A DNA stretch of 64,000 nt from Flaviramulus_B aquimarinus (GCF_039543205.1 NZ_BAABJH010000001.1:310001-374000), one strand, 5' to 3'. Shown: positions 41,417 to 50,881, counted from the stretch's first letter. The notes: a model not told the origin generated them from the letters alone. Translations and numbers: made by a program.

Positions 41417-43165
41417 TTATTCAACGACTAACTTAATACTCCCAGTCCCTGAAAGCGTTGTAATTTTTGCAATATAAATACCACTGGCATAATTAGCCAC
41501 ATTAATAGTCGCCTTTTTATTGTTTGGACGCAGAACTGTAATCTGATTACCAAGAATATCAAAAAGTGTCACTGTTTTAATCTGTTGTTTAGCAGATTTA
41601 ATAGTTAAGAAGTCATTTGCTGGATTAGGGTAACTACTTATATCATCTAGCTTAAAAACTTGATCATTACCATTACTTAAGGTCGCTACCTGTTCTATAT
41701 CATCAAATAGAAACGTTGCAGTAGCTGATGCATCGTTTGGTGTCGCATAACCTAGCATCAATGTTAATACATTATAAATCGGATTATCATTGTTTGAAAG
41801 GTCCCAAGTATACGTTGCCCATTCGCCCGATACAGTCGTGAAGACATCTTGTTCTTTTCCGAAATCTGCTACGTTACTTTCTACCTTAAATTTCAATAAG
41901 GTACCTACAGGTGCATCTGTATATACTTTCATAGAGATAGTTCCTAAAGCAGACATATTCTCAATAAAGCCTGTTAATGCCAACTTACTTCGCGCATATC
42001 CCGCACCACCACTTCTAACAAATTGCCCAACCGTAGCACTAGGGTTGTTTGCGTCTATCTGCGGATTTGGTATAACTGATGCTATTGAACCGAAAAAATT
42101 GGTAAAGTCCGTAGTAACAACAGTGTTTTCAAAGTCAATTGGTAGTGTACTTGGTATAGGATCTGGTATAGCAGGTCCTACAACTTGCTGTACATCGTCA
42201 AATAAAAAGATAGAAGCAGCTGTACCATCGCCTACATTACCAAAATCAAAAATAAACCGTAATCTATCATAATCATTGGCTTGCCTGTCAAAATTCCAGC
42301 TTGCCGTTTCCCATGCTCCAGATACAGTAGTGAGGTAATCTAGATTGGTGCTTCCTGATGCATTTTCTAGTTCTAGTTTAATTCTTGTACCAACTGGTGC
42401 GGTTGTATACACCTTCATAGATATATGCCACATGGTAGATAAATCGATTGTATTTTCAAGAAATATTTTACTTCCAGCCCAAAACTCACCACCATCGCGA
42501 ACAATTTGGCAAACTGTAGCACTAGCATTAACACCATCAATTTGAGGATTTGAAACTATACTAGCGGTTGCTCCACTATAATTAAGAAAATCAGTATCAA
42601 CAATTCCTGATTCAAAATCAATAGGCAACGTCGTTGGTATTGGAGCGGTTGGTCCCACGACTTGCTCAACATCATCAAGATAAAATGTTGAATTAGCTGT
42701 ACCATCTCCTTCATTCCCGTAATCGAACATAAACACAACTTCGTTAAGGTTATTAGCAGTACCTACAAAAATCCATTCTAGAGTTTCCCAAGCACCAGAA
42801 ACGGTAGTCATCGCATCGACGTCTACTGATGCCCCAGATCCTTCTAATTTAAATTTAACAATGGTTCCTATTGGTGCCGTAGTATAGACTTTCATCGTGA
42901 TTTTTGTTAATACAGAAAAATCCAAATTGTCAGTCAATAGAATTTTACTACCCGCATAAATAGCCCCACCATCTCTTACAATACGACCAACAGAGCCACT
43001 CATATTTATTCCAGATGGCATAGGGTTAGCCGTTACTGTTGCCGTTCCTCCATCAAAATCAACAAAATCCGAGGTAGTAACATCGCCTTCAAAATTAATC
43101 GGTAAACTTTGCGAAAATCCCGTATAAGTAATTAGTAAAACAAGTAGTAGATAAAACTTTTTCAT
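41417..43165 (-). CDS. T9SS-secreted protein with three carbohydrate-binding-like repeats
   Basis: 582 residues. A signal peptide (MKKFYLLLVLLITYTGFSQ) is followed by three repeats of about 160 residues. Each starts with LPINFE or LPIDFE and contains KITMKVYTTAPIGT, TVSGAWETLEW and LDDVEQVVGP. The repeats look like beta-sandwich carbohydrate-binding modules. The C-terminus (ISSYPNPANDFLTIKSAKQQ ... GTGSIKLVVE) is a T9SS type A sorting domain, so the protein is exported to the cell surface or medium. No catalytic domain is present; glycan adhesion is the most likely role. Confidence 0.9.
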   Translation of the reverse strand: MKKFYLLLVLLITYTGFSQSLPINFEGDVTTSDFVDFDGGTATVTANPMPSGINMSGSVGRIVRDGGAIYAGSKILLTDNLDFSVLTKITMKVYTTAPIGTIVKFKLEGSGASVDVDAMTTVSGAWETLEWIFVGTANNLNEVVFMFDYGNEGDGTANSTFYLDDVEQVVGPTAPIPTTLPIDFESGIVDTDFLNYSGATASIVSNPQIDGVNASATVCQIVRDGGEFWAGSKIFLENTIDLSTMWHISMKVYTTAPVGTRIKLELENASGSTNLDYLTTVSGAWETASWNFDRQANDYDRLRFIFDFGNVGDGTAASIFLFDDVQQVVGPAIPDPIPSTLPIDFENTVVTTDFTNFFGSIASVIPNPQIDANNPSATVGQFVRSGGAGYARSKLALTGFIENMSALGTISMKVYTDAPVGTLLKFKVESNVADFGKEQDVFTTVSGEWATYTWDLSNNDNPIYNVLTLMLGYATPNDASATATFLFDDIEQVATLSNGNDQVFKLDDISSYPNPANDFLTIKSAKQQIKTVTLFDILGNQITVLRPNNKKATINVANYASGIYIAKITTLSGTGSIKLVVE

Positions 43166-43242
43166 AAGTGTATATAATTTTGGTTCGAAGATAATTACAG
43201 ATGATTAATAAAGAGCAAAAACAAACCAATACATGAACTATA

Positions 43243-43273
43243 CATGATGAAAAAATATGATTTTTTCATCATG
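43243..43273. repeat. Perfect 14-bp inverted repeat between the T9SS and antiporter genes
   Basis: CATGATGAAAAAAT / ATTTTTTCATCATG with a three-base loop. It could act as terminator for the antiporter gene or as an operator for the T9SS gene, which starts 78 bases away. Confidence 0.6.
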
Positions 43274-43351
43274 TTGTTTTATGACTTACAAGAAATCATC
43301 TATAATAACTTATTGCTTTATAACATGGGTATTACTGAACGTATTTAAACT

Positions 43352-44302
43352 TTAAAGCTTCCCTTGTGTAAACACAAAAAACATAAAGGCTCCATAAGCA
43401 ATGACCAAAACAAAACCTTTAATTCTACTTATCTGCAAACGTTTTGGGAGAAAAATCAGCGGGATTAAAATAGCCGAAAACCCAAGCATCCAAAAAATAT
43501 CGTTCGATAATATTTGTGACTCAGTAACCGGGATGGGCTTTACTAAAGCCGTTAACCCTAAAACAGAAGCTATATTAAAAATATTTGACCCTATTAAATT
43601 TCCTAAAGAAATGGCCTTTTCTTGTTTTGCGGCCGCAATCACCGAAGCAGCCAATTCTGGTACACTAGTCCCGATAGCAATTAAAGACACCCCTATTACA
43701 GCTTCACTAACACCTATTGAAAACGCTATTTCTTTTGAACCTTCTACAAGCCATTCACTTCCAAAATAAAGAGAAGCCGCACCTATAAGTAACCACAACA
43801 TAATTTTAAAGTTTGAAACGACAGCCAAAGCATCATCTACATCTTCTACTAATGTATCCTTTTTTGCTTTTCCAATAAGTATTACTAAAAAGGTAATAAG
43901 TCCAGTAAACAATATGCCACCTTCAAGAGCAGTAAGCACATTATCGTTTTTAAGAAAATAATACAGTGCTATTGAAAACACCATCATAACCGGCCAATTG
44001 AGCTTATAAAAGGATCTATCTACCGCAATAGACCCCACTAGGGCAGTAATCCCTAACACTAAGCCAATATTAGCAATGTTTGAACCTACCACATTATTTA
44101 TAGCTATAGCTGGAGACCCCGAAAGGGCAGCTTGAAGACTTACAAGCAATTCGGGAGCAGAAGTCGCAAAGGATACCACCGTCATACCAATAACCATTTT
44201 AGATATACTAAACTTAAATGACAAGGCAACAGACGAACGGACTAAAAACTCCCCGCCCACAACTAATAATATAAAGCCAAGGACAACCCAAAGTAAACTC
44301 AT
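43352..44302 (-). CDS. Ca2+/Na+ antiporter of the CaCA family (YrbG-like)
   Basis: 316 residues, ten transmembrane helices in two homologous halves. The alpha repeats that form the ion path are visible: FATSAPELLVSLQ...NVVGSNIANIGLVLG and IAIGTSVPELAASVI...NLIGSNIFNIASVLG. It exchanges calcium for sodium or protons across the inner membrane. A perfect heptanucleotide repeat lies about 60 bases upstream of its start codon and could alter promoter spacing. Confidence 0.95.
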   Translation of the reverse strand: MSLLWVVLGFILLVVGGEFLVRSSVALSFKFSISKMVIGMTVVSFATSAPELLVSLQAALSGSPAIAINNVVGSNIANIGLVLGITALVGSIAVDRSFYKLNWPVMMVFSIALYYFLKNDNVLTALEGGILFTGLITFLVILIGKAKKDTLVEDVDDALAVVSNFKIMLWLLIGAASLYFGSEWLVEGSKEIAFSIGVSEAVIGVSLIAIGTSVPELAASVIAAAKQEKAISLGNLIGSNIFNIASVLGLTALVKPIPVTESQILSNDIFWMLGFSAILIPLIFLPKRLQISRIKGFVLVIAYGAFMFFVFTQGKL

Positions 44303-44363
44303 AGAAACTATTTTTTGCGAAGATAATATAACAATTAATGAATTGCGATTATTGATTTAGTTT

Positions 44364-44410
44364 TTAGTTCTTAGTTCTTAGTTCTTAGTTCTTAGTTCTT
44401 AGTTCTTAGT
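44364..44410. repeat. Heptanucleotide tandem repeat (TTAGTTC) x 6.7
   Basis: Six perfect copies of TTAGTTC plus five more bases, between the antiporter start codon (44302) and its presumed upstream region. Such repeats change length by slippage. Confidence 0.95.
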
Positions 44411-44726
44411 GAAAAAATAAAAATCAAGATGAAATATAAAAAAACATCATTTTTATAATGATATAGCCCTTGGTTTATAAAAAACCATTAAAAAAAGCCC
44501 TATAAATATATCAATTCATAACTAATTTATCTATTTAAATTTAAATTAATAACCTATATCAAGATCGTCACATAAATATTAAAACCATTTTTGTTTTTAT
44601 ACTTACAAATCCATATTCAAATTCATCGATTTTTATAAAAACGTTTGGTTGGCATATCCGTAAAACCATATCTTCAAAAAACATTGATATAATTAACCTG
44701 TTTATTAACCTTTAAAACTTAAAAAT

Positions 44727-44786
44727 ATGATAACACTTGCCAAACTTGTAATTGATTTAATATTATTTATTATATCATATATCTAA
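44727..44786 (+). CDS. Candidate 19-residue hydrophobic peptide
   Basis: ATG at 44727 encodes MITLAKLVIDLILFIISYI and a stop. The peptide is a single hydrophobic helix with one Lys and one Asp. A hairpin follows 15 bases after the stop. It lies in a 556-base gap with no other gene except the heptanucleotide repeat. It may be a small membrane peptide of the type I toxin or stress-peptide kind, or a chance ORF; there is no homology evidence. Confidence 0.25.
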   Translation: MITLAKLVIDLILFIISYI

Positions 44787-44801
44787 AATCAAAAACAAAA
44801 T

Positions 44802-44834
44802 AAAACTTAGTCTAGAATAAGTTTTATTATTTTT
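44802..44834 (+). terminator. Hairpin after the 19-residue ORF
   Basis: AAAACTTA (44802-44809) / TAAGTTTT (44818-44825) followed by ATTATTTTT. It overlaps the promoter element of the next gene. Confidence 0.5.
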
Positions 44835-44835
44835 G
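44828..44835 (+). promoter_or_regulatory. Bacteroidota -7 element for the 50-residue protein gene
   Basis: TATTTTTG matches TAnnTTTG, 24 bases before the ATG at 44859. Confidence 0.5.
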
Positions 44836-44858
44836 CTTTAATAGAGTTAATTACACAG

Positions 44859-45011
44859 ATGAAAAAGCAAGTATTTAAATTTTTAGCTAAGGTTAATAAA
44901 ACCATCTTACCTAGTTATTCTAAAAAACAATTAGATTTAGCCAAAGCCACTAAATTTCAGATGGCCATTATTGCCTGGAGGTGGTTTGTAACTAAAAACA
45001 CGTTAGGTTAA
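44859..45011 (+). CDS. Small basic protein (often labelled SsrA-binding protein in Flavobacteriia)
   Basis: 50 residues: MKKQVFKFLAKVNKTILPSY and then SKKQLDLAKATKFQMAIIAW, ending RWFVTKNTLG. Highly basic with an amphipathic middle. I recall near-identical short proteins annotated in many Flavobacteriaceae, sometimes as SsrA-binding protein, though it is far too short to be SmpB. Function unknown. It has its own promoter element and lies 99 bases before the coiled-coil protein gene on the same strand. Confidence 0.7.
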   Translation: MKKQVFKFLAKVNKTILPSYSKKQLDLAKATKFQMAIIAWRWFVTKNTLG

Positions 45012-45110
45012 TAGACTAAAATTAGCATTTCGGCTGAATTTTTGTGTTTTGAATTATCTGTGCATTACATTTATAGTAATTATTACAAAAGCCCAACAAA
45101 TCGAATACCT

Positions 45111-47261
45111 ATGGTTAAACATATTTATCCATTATTACTACTTCTGAGCTTTACTATATTTGGCTTTGCACAAGAAGTCAATATTTCCACTAAGTTTTCT
45201 CAAGATGGTAATTTATACCAAACAGAAGCGAAGTCATCAGAAACCCTTGCTGAATTTAAAGAAAATCAAAAATGTATTGTAACAGCCTTTGTTGGTCATT
45301 ATACATATAAGGTCAAATACAACAATTTAGTTGGCTTTGTTAAGGATCAGTATTTATTTGTGAATGAACAAATGATGGATCTCTATTTTGATCATGAAGA
45401 AAAGCAACGCGAAAAAGCTATTCAAGAACGGTTACAAAAAAAGGAAAAAGCAGAAGCCATAGCGAATCAATCTCAAGAAAAATTTGACTTAATTGAGCAA
45501 AAACGTTTGGATTCTATAGCTAACATTGAAGCAGACACTAAAAGAAACTTATTAGCAAAAAAGCGAAACGATTCCATAACGAAAGTCAAAGAAAAAGAAC
45601 GTATACAACGTATTGCTCAAGCCAAAGAAGATGCCATTACTAAGGTTAAAGCAGCGGAGCTCAAAACCATAGCGGAACGAAAAAGAAATGATTCCATTGC
45701 CAAAGCTAAAACCCTAGAGCGCTTAGCTTTAATTGAGAAAAGAAGAGTTGACTCTATTGTTAAGGCCAAAGCAGCAAAACTTAAAGAGATGGCTACAAAA
45801 AAAATAAACGATTCTATAGCTAAACTAAGAGATGCTAAACTAAAGGAATTAAACGAAAAACGAAAAAAAGACTCTATCAATAAAGTTATAAAAATCGAAA
45901 AAGAAAAAGCTATAGTACGTATCGCTAAAGCAAAAGAAACGGAGCGCATAGCATTAATAGAAAAAAGAAGTATTGACTCTATTAATTCTATAAAAGAATC
46001 ACAAAAAAAGGCACTAGAATTACTAAGGAAAAGAAACGATTCTGTTGCTAAAGTCAAGGTGCAAGAAAAAATGTTAGCGCAACAAAGAAAGAAGGATTCC
46101 ATTACCAAAATGGAAATGGAACAAAAAAAGGCACTAGAATTACTAAGGAAAAGAAACGATTCTGTTGCTAAAGTTAACGTGCAAGAAAACGTATTAGCAG
46201 AACAAAGAAAGAAGGATTCTATTGCCAAAATGGAAATGAAACAAAAAAAGGCACTAGAATTACTAAGAAAAAGAAACGATTCTGTTGCTAAAGTTAACGC
46301 GCAAGAAAACGTATTAGCTGAGCAAAGAAAGAAAGATTCCATTACCAAAATGGAAATGAAACAAAAAAAGGCACTAGAATTACTAAGAAAAAGAAACGAT
46401 TCTGTTGCTAAAGTTAACGCGCAAGAAAACGTATTAGCAGAACGAAGAAAGAAGGATTCCATTACCAAAATGGAAACGGAACAAAAAAAGACACTAGAAT
46501 TACTTAAAAAAAGAAACGATTCTGTTGCTAAAGTTAAAATACAAGACAAAAAAGCAACAAAAACAAAAAAGAATCATGCCATAAGCCAAACAGAAGATTT
46601 AGAACAAAAGCGACTCATTGAAAAAAGAAAATATGATTCTATTGTTGACGTTAGAGCACGTGAACGAAAAGAATTACTGGAGTTAAGACGAAAAAGTGAT
46701 TCCATTGCAAAGCTTGTAGAAAAAGAAAGAAAAGAGTTAAACGAATTGAAAAGAAAAGATTCTATTGCAAAAGCCACACTTTTAAATGACGCTAAAAATA
46801 ACGATAATATCGCTAAAACTAAAGAAGAAGAAAGACTAGTATTTCGTTCGACATGCCATTATCAAATCAATGAATATGATAAGTTTTACAACATTACGAC
46901 CATCAGAACTGAACCGTATTCACTTAATAAAAATTTAACTGTAGAATTATATAAACAAGGTCGAAAAGCAAATATTTTTTTCAATTTCACTGGAGATTTA
47001 GGCTGTGCTACTTATCTTCCTGGCAATAGGTCTTCTGTAAAAGTTACCCTAGAAAACAATCAAACTATTTCGTTTTTTCATTCCTGGGATATCGACTGTA
47101 ATATGTTTAGGTTTAAAGGTAATTTATCCAATTCGCAAATTGTAAGTTTAAAAAAATCACCTATCAAATCTATAGTTCTAAGAGGCACAAAATATTCGCA
47201 AGAAATTACAAACATCGATTATAAAGAATTTTTTATTGACAAGTTGAAATGTTTGGAGTGA
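45111..47261 (+). CDS. Secreted Lys/Arg/Glu-rich coiled-coil protein with near-identical 40-residue repeats
   Basis: 716 residues from the ATG at 45111, which opens a signal peptide (MVKHIYPLLLLLSFTIFGFA); the start at 45042 gives none. After an SH3-like N-terminal part (about 25-115), residues about 115-595 are one long charged helix built of KRxxDSIAK units. Five copies of a 40-residue unit (QKKALELLRKRNDSVAKV...) occupy about 46005-46590 with nearly identical DNA. A globular C-terminal domain of about 130 residues follows, with two or three Cys. A stiff periplasmic or surface rod is likely; function unknown. Confidence 0.85.
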   Translation: MVKHIYPLLLLLSFTIFGFAQEVNISTKFSQDGNLYQTEAKSSETLAEFKENQKCIVTAFVGHYTYKVKYNNLVGFVKDQYLFVNEQMMDLYFDHEEKQREKAIQERLQKKEKAEAIANQSQEKFDLIEQKRLDSIANIEADTKRNLLAKKRNDSITKVKEKERIQRIAQAKEDAITKVKAAELKTIAERKRNDSIAKAKTLERLALIEKRRVDSIVKAKAAKLKEMATKKINDSIAKLRDAKLKELNEKRKKDSINKVIKIEKEKAIVRIAKAKETERIALIEKRSIDSINSIKESQKKALELLRKRNDSVAKVKVQEKMLAQQRKKDSITKMEMEQKKALELLRKRNDSVAKVNVQENVLAEQRKKDSIAKMEMKQKKALELLRKRNDSVAKVNAQENVLAEQRKKDSITKMEMKQKKALELLRKRNDSVAKVNAQENVLAERRKKDSITKMETEQKKTLELLKKRNDSVAKVKIQDKKATKTKKNHAISQTEDLEQKRLIEKRKYDSIVDVRARERKELLELRRKSDSIAKLVEKERKELNELKRKDSIAKATLLNDAKNNDNIAKTKEEERLVFRSTCHYQINEYDKFYNITTIRTEPYSLNKNLTVELYKQGRKANIFFNFTGDLGCATYLPGNRSSVKVTLENNQTISFFHSWDIDCNMFRFKGNLSNSQIVSLKKSPIKSIVLRGTKYSQEITNIDYKEFFIDKLKCLE
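46005..46545 (+). repeat. Direct repeats of about 120 bp inside the coiled-coil gene
   Basis: Units starting with AAAAAAGGCACTAGAATTAC at about 46004, 46124, 46244 and 46364, and a diverged one at 46484, are spaced exactly 120 bases apart. They code for 40-residue repeats and can expand or contract by recombination without shifting the frame. Confidence 0.92.
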
Positions 47262-47409
47262 TTCATGACCAGTTATATTGTTGTTTAAATTTTAAAAAAT
47301 ATTATTCTGACTAAATACCAGAAATAATCTATTCTTAATGGCTCATACGTCTTCCTATAGTTATCACGTAGGCTTTGCTTTTCCACAAAATGAGAGTTGA
47401 CTTATATAA

Positions 47410-49704
47410 TTATTCATTCGTGGAAAAAATTGTATTTAGCTGTCTATCAGATTTTATTTTATTGGCTCTAAATGTTGTCATTTTTCTGGCGTATTTATCC
47501 ATAATCATTTGTGCTTTAAAGAAGCACAACGTAGATTCTGCACCTTGATTTATGTTTACATGTACATCTTCTAAACCATCATAAGATGCACCATTTTCAG
47601 GATTGTACATAATTTGATGAAGGTGATTATTTCCCAAAAACCAACTAAACGCCAATTCTAATTGATTTTTATACGCCCTTTTTTTAGTGACATCATAAAA
47701 TAAATCCAAAGCTATTATTGTCGTTACTACTTCAATAGGCTGCTCTCCATAAAACTCTCGTTCATTTTTCTTTTTAAACCATCCTCGATTTGAAATCACT
47801 TTAATTTGTCGTTTCATAAAATACTGAGATAACAAGAAATCGAAAGTAATTAAAGCTATTTTTTTATAATCTTTGTTATTGGTTACCAAATAGCTATACA
47901 TCATGGCTTCTGGTAATATATTATTGGCATAGGTCATATAATTCTCGTACCACTGCCACTCGTCTTCAGAATTCACCTTATAATGTTCCAATAATTTATT
48001 AGCAAAATTTATTATTTGTATTTTTATATGATTATCGGAATACTCCGAAAAGTAATGGTACAAACCTTTAATAGTATATGCCATAGCTCTAGGAGAGCTA
48101 ATACCTTCTATTTTATCTTGTATGTTGTCCCAGCACCTTTTAGCACGGGTAATAAGTGCAGGTGGTAAAATATCTTTATGGGAAATAACATAACCTAAAC
48201 TCCAAACAGCCCTACCGTTTGCGTCTTCTAAATTGATGGTTTTATTTTTTTTTGTTAACTGAAGTTCATAATCCATATAATTATCAAACCAACCACTTTT
48301 ACGTTGGATGCGTTCCATAAAACTTAAATAAATATGTACATATTTAAGCACCGATCTTTTTCGGTATAGACTGTAATACATGACCATATTAATCAAGGCT
48401 CTTGCATTATCATCTAATGTATATCCGGAATTGGGATCGGGTTGACTAAAGTTTGAAAACTGCAGTATGCCATGATTAGTTGTTAGTTTTTTAATATGAT
48501 TGAGTTGTATTGGCGGCAGTTTAAAACGTAGATCTTCAATACGCTCTGTCAACTTACCAAAAAGCAGTCCATATTTTATAGCGGCGTTTTCCCATGTAGT
48601 TGAACGAATCGCTGAAAAAGCATTCTTTGCAATGGTCTGGCGCTTGTTGCCATCTTCTATAAGTTCTATAATGTTTTTACTAAATGCTTTATGGTCTCCA
48701 AAAGTGTTTAACAATACTCCATTATCATTCTTTAGAGTTTCAATAGCATGTGGGATAGGGTTTGAAATAACCGCACAACCGCAACTTAAAGCATAAGCTA
48801 ATGTTCCACTTACCGCTTGATTAGGATCTTTGGATGTAAATAAATAGATATCGGACAGGGTTAAATATTCTAGTAACTTGTTTAACGGTAAATATTTATT
48901 TATGAATTTTACATGGTTTAGCAATCCTAAATCGCTCGTTAATTTCGTGAGATGTTCCCGGTAGGTTTCACCTTCATTTTTAATTACTTCTGGATGTGTT
49001 TTACCAATAATTAAATACACAACATTGGGATGTTTTTTCACAACGTCCTTTAGTGCGTATAAGGCTATTTCTATATTTTTATTTTCACTTAATAATCCAA
49101 AATTTGACAATACGATGGTATCTGAATACGAATACTTTTGTTTTAGAACTTTTTTTTGTTCCCAAAGCACAATATGTGTTCCGTGAGGAATCACTTCAAT
49201 TTTGTTTTGTGAACACTTGTAATCTTCTATAAGTATGTTTTTAGATTTTTTTGTGAGTACAATTAAACGATCGGAAAGTGTTTCTATGCTTTTTATAATC
49301 TTTAATCGTTTTACATCCGGATTTGGCAATACGGTATGAAATACGGTAACCACGGGCTTATTCAAAGCCAATAAAAAAGCTAATAAATAATCGCCATAGA
49401 GACCACCAAACAAGCCAAACTCATGCTGAATACATACCATACCAATATCATCTCTTTCATTTATAACATCGGCCATCAATCGGTAATTTTCTAAACGATC
49501 CGTTTGTAGTATATAAGACACCTCTTCTCCATAAGCAAGATGTTTTTCATCATTCTGCAGGGCACAAACTTCAATAGGAATGGTTTCACCAAACATATGT
49601 TGTATGGCATTAACCGTATCATTAGAAAATGTAGCTATACCACATTTTCTAGGTGGGTATGTCCCTACTAATAGCATTTTTATTCCGCGTTCTAGAAATT
49701 TCAT
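47410..49704 (-). CDS. GT4-family glycosyltransferase with C-terminal helical barrel domain
   Basis: 764 residues. The N-terminal GT-B glycosyltransferase (1 to about 390) begins MLLVGTYPPRKCGIATFSND and has HEFGLFGGLYGDYLLAFLLA, the donor-site segment LSNFGLLSENKNIEIALYAL and SKDPNQAVSGTLAYALSCGC. The C-terminal about 360 residues look like an (alpha/alpha) barrel (DDNARALINMVMYYSLYRKR, DANGRAVWSLGYVISH). It lies 12 bases downstream of a GH130 gene and is surely cotranscribed. The pair probably builds and breaks down a mannose-containing oligosaccharide; the exact product is not clear. Its control is likely from the TGAT-N4-ATCA box at 50826. Confidence 0.85.
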   Translation of the reverse strand: MKFLERGIKMLLVGTYPPRKCGIATFSNDTVNAIQHMFGETIPIEVCALQNDEKHLAYGEEVSYILQTDRLENYRLMADVINERDDIGMVCIQHEFGLFGGLYGDYLLAFLLALNKPVVTVFHTVLPNPDVKRLKIIKSIETLSDRLIVLTKKSKNILIEDYKCSQNKIEVIPHGTHIVLWEQKKVLKQKYSYSDTIVLSNFGLLSENKNIEIALYALKDVVKKHPNVVYLIIGKTHPEVIKNEGETYREHLTKLTSDLGLLNHVKFINKYLPLNKLLEYLTLSDIYLFTSKDPNQAVSGTLAYALSCGCAVISNPIPHAIETLKNDNGVLLNTFGDHKAFSKNIIELIEDGNKRQTIAKNAFSAIRSTTWENAAIKYGLLFGKLTERIEDLRFKLPPIQLNHIKKLTTNHGILQFSNFSQPDPNSGYTLDDNARALINMVMYYSLYRKRSVLKYVHIYLSFMERIQRKSGWFDNYMDYELQLTKKNKTINLEDANGRAVWSLGYVISHKDILPPALITRAKRCWDNIQDKIEGISSPRAMAYTIKGLYHYFSEYSDNHIKIQIINFANKLLEHYKVNSEDEWQWYENYMTYANNILPEAMMYSYLVTNNKDYKKIALITFDFLLSQYFMKRQIKVISNRGWFKKKNEREFYGEQPIEVVTTIIALDLFYDVTKKRAYKNQLELAFSWFLGNNHLHQIMYNPENGASYDGLEDVHVNINQGAESTLCFFKAQMIMDKYARKMTTFRANKIKSDRQLNTIFSTNE

Positions 49705-49716
49705 AAGAGTTCTTAT

Positions 49717-50757
49717 TTAGGGTTGTTTTCTTAATTCCATCAATAGTTTTTTTAAACTCATCTTAATGACACCAGTATACATATCGGCAGCTCCATAATA
49801 GACATATAAGTCATCACCAAACAAGGCATGTCCTGTTGGAAAAACCACATTATCTACAATACCATGCTTTTCCCATTTTTTTGTTGGGGAAAATAGCGGA
49901 TATGGCAACCTTGAAATCTCTATTTCTGGTCTATCTATCTGTAATAGTGCTGCTTTAGCGTGATATGTCCGACCTCTTGTTGTCTCCTGAACACCATGAT
50001 ATATTAATAACCAGCCATCTTCAGTTTCTATAGGTGGACCGCCAGCACCAATGTAATTGACTTCGAAAATTCCTTTTGGATCCAGAACAATATAATCTGT
50101 TAAATTCTTGACATATTCTTCCCAAAAACTTTTTGTTAGGTCTTTCCAATCATCAAAATAAACAATTTGTATCCCTGGCCATATACGGTGTAGCATAGCA
50201 AATTTTCCGTTTATCTTTCTTGGAAAAAGCACAATATCTTTATCTCTTAAAAGCCGTGATTTTTCATCTACCAATCCTATTTCTGCAAATAATCTGTAAT
50301 AATGGTGGTATTTTGGATTCAGTCCTTTTTTGTCACAGCACTTTACTAGTTTTTCATATTCTTGATAATTAAGCTCAGGTGTTACAATACCGTGCTTTTC
50401 AAAATGAATTAAATCTTTTGATGTTGCCATTGCTCCCAACGTGTTTACCCCATCGTAAGCGGTATATAACACGTAATACGTATCATCAATTTTGGCTATT
50501 CGGGCATCTTCAACACCATGTTTTTCACATTCCAATTCACGTGTTATAATAGGGTAGTTATACCTTTCTTCTATTTTACAAGGACCGCCATTAGTTTTTG
50601 CATAGCCTATTGTAGAAAAATTACCATCTTGTACAGCTCTATAAAGTATATGTACAGTATCACCTTCTTGGTATATCCCTGGATTGAAGGTGCCATTATT
50701 TTCAAAAGTATGTTCTGTGGGGCTTAATAGAATACCATATTTTTCTAATCCTTTCAT
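49717..50757 (-). CDS. GH130-family mannoside phosphorylase
   Basis: 346 residues with a five-bladed propeller typical of GH130. Conserved stretches include FNPGIYQEGDTVHILYRAVQ, HGVEDARIAKIDDTYYVLYT, IGAGGPPIETEDGWLLIYHG and YYGAADMYTGVIKMSL. GH130 enzymes phosphorolyse or make beta-mannosides (releasing mannose-1-phosphate). The GT4 gene follows at once, and the operon faces away from D-lactate dehydrogenase. Two FNR/Crp-like boxes lie in the shared region. Confidence 0.9.
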   Translation of the reverse strand: MKGLEKYGILLSPTEHTFENNGTFNPGIYQEGDTVHILYRAVQDGNFSTIGYAKTNGGPCKIEERYNYPIITRELECEKHGVEDARIAKIDDTYYVLYTAYDGVNTLGAMATSKDLIHFEKHGIVTPELNYQEYEKLVKCCDKKGLNPKYHHYYRLFAEIGLVDEKSRLLRDKDIVLFPRKINGKFAMLHRIWPGIQIVYFDDWKDLTKSFWEEYVKNLTDYIVLDPKGIFEVNYIGAGGPPIETEDGWLLIYHGVQETTRGRTYHAKAALLQIDRPEIEISRLPYPLFSPTKKWEKHGIVDNVVFPTGHALFGDDLYVYYGAADMYTGVIKMSLKKLLMELRKQP

Positions 50758-50825
50758 GTTTTTAAAGTTTTATAGTGATTGAAGTGGTTATTTATAAAAC
50801 TATCCCATACTCAGGTTTTTGACAA

Positions 50826-50837
50826 TGATATATATCA
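50826..50837. promoter_or_regulatory. TGAT-N4-ATCA box (GH130 side)
   Basis: TGATATATATCA, centred 74 bases before the GH130 start codon. Confidence 0.7.
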
Positions 50838-50881
50838 GATTAGCTTTTCTATATAGTGATAACAGATGTATTATTTTGAAC

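Noticed and set aside
42345..42545. Plus-strand ORFs at 41790-42545 over the T9SS repeat protein
   Set aside because: Antisense shadows of a well-supported minus-strand gene with signal peptide and sorting domain.
44364..44410. CRISPR-like direct repeats
   Set aside because: The copies are seven bases long and directly adjacent, with no spacers; this is a microsatellite.
45617..46549. 310-residue minus-strand ORF opposite the coiled-coil protein
   Set aside because: It is a repetitive antisense frame (ESFLFLSNSSAFF...) produced by the 120-bp repeats of the real gene; it has no family features.
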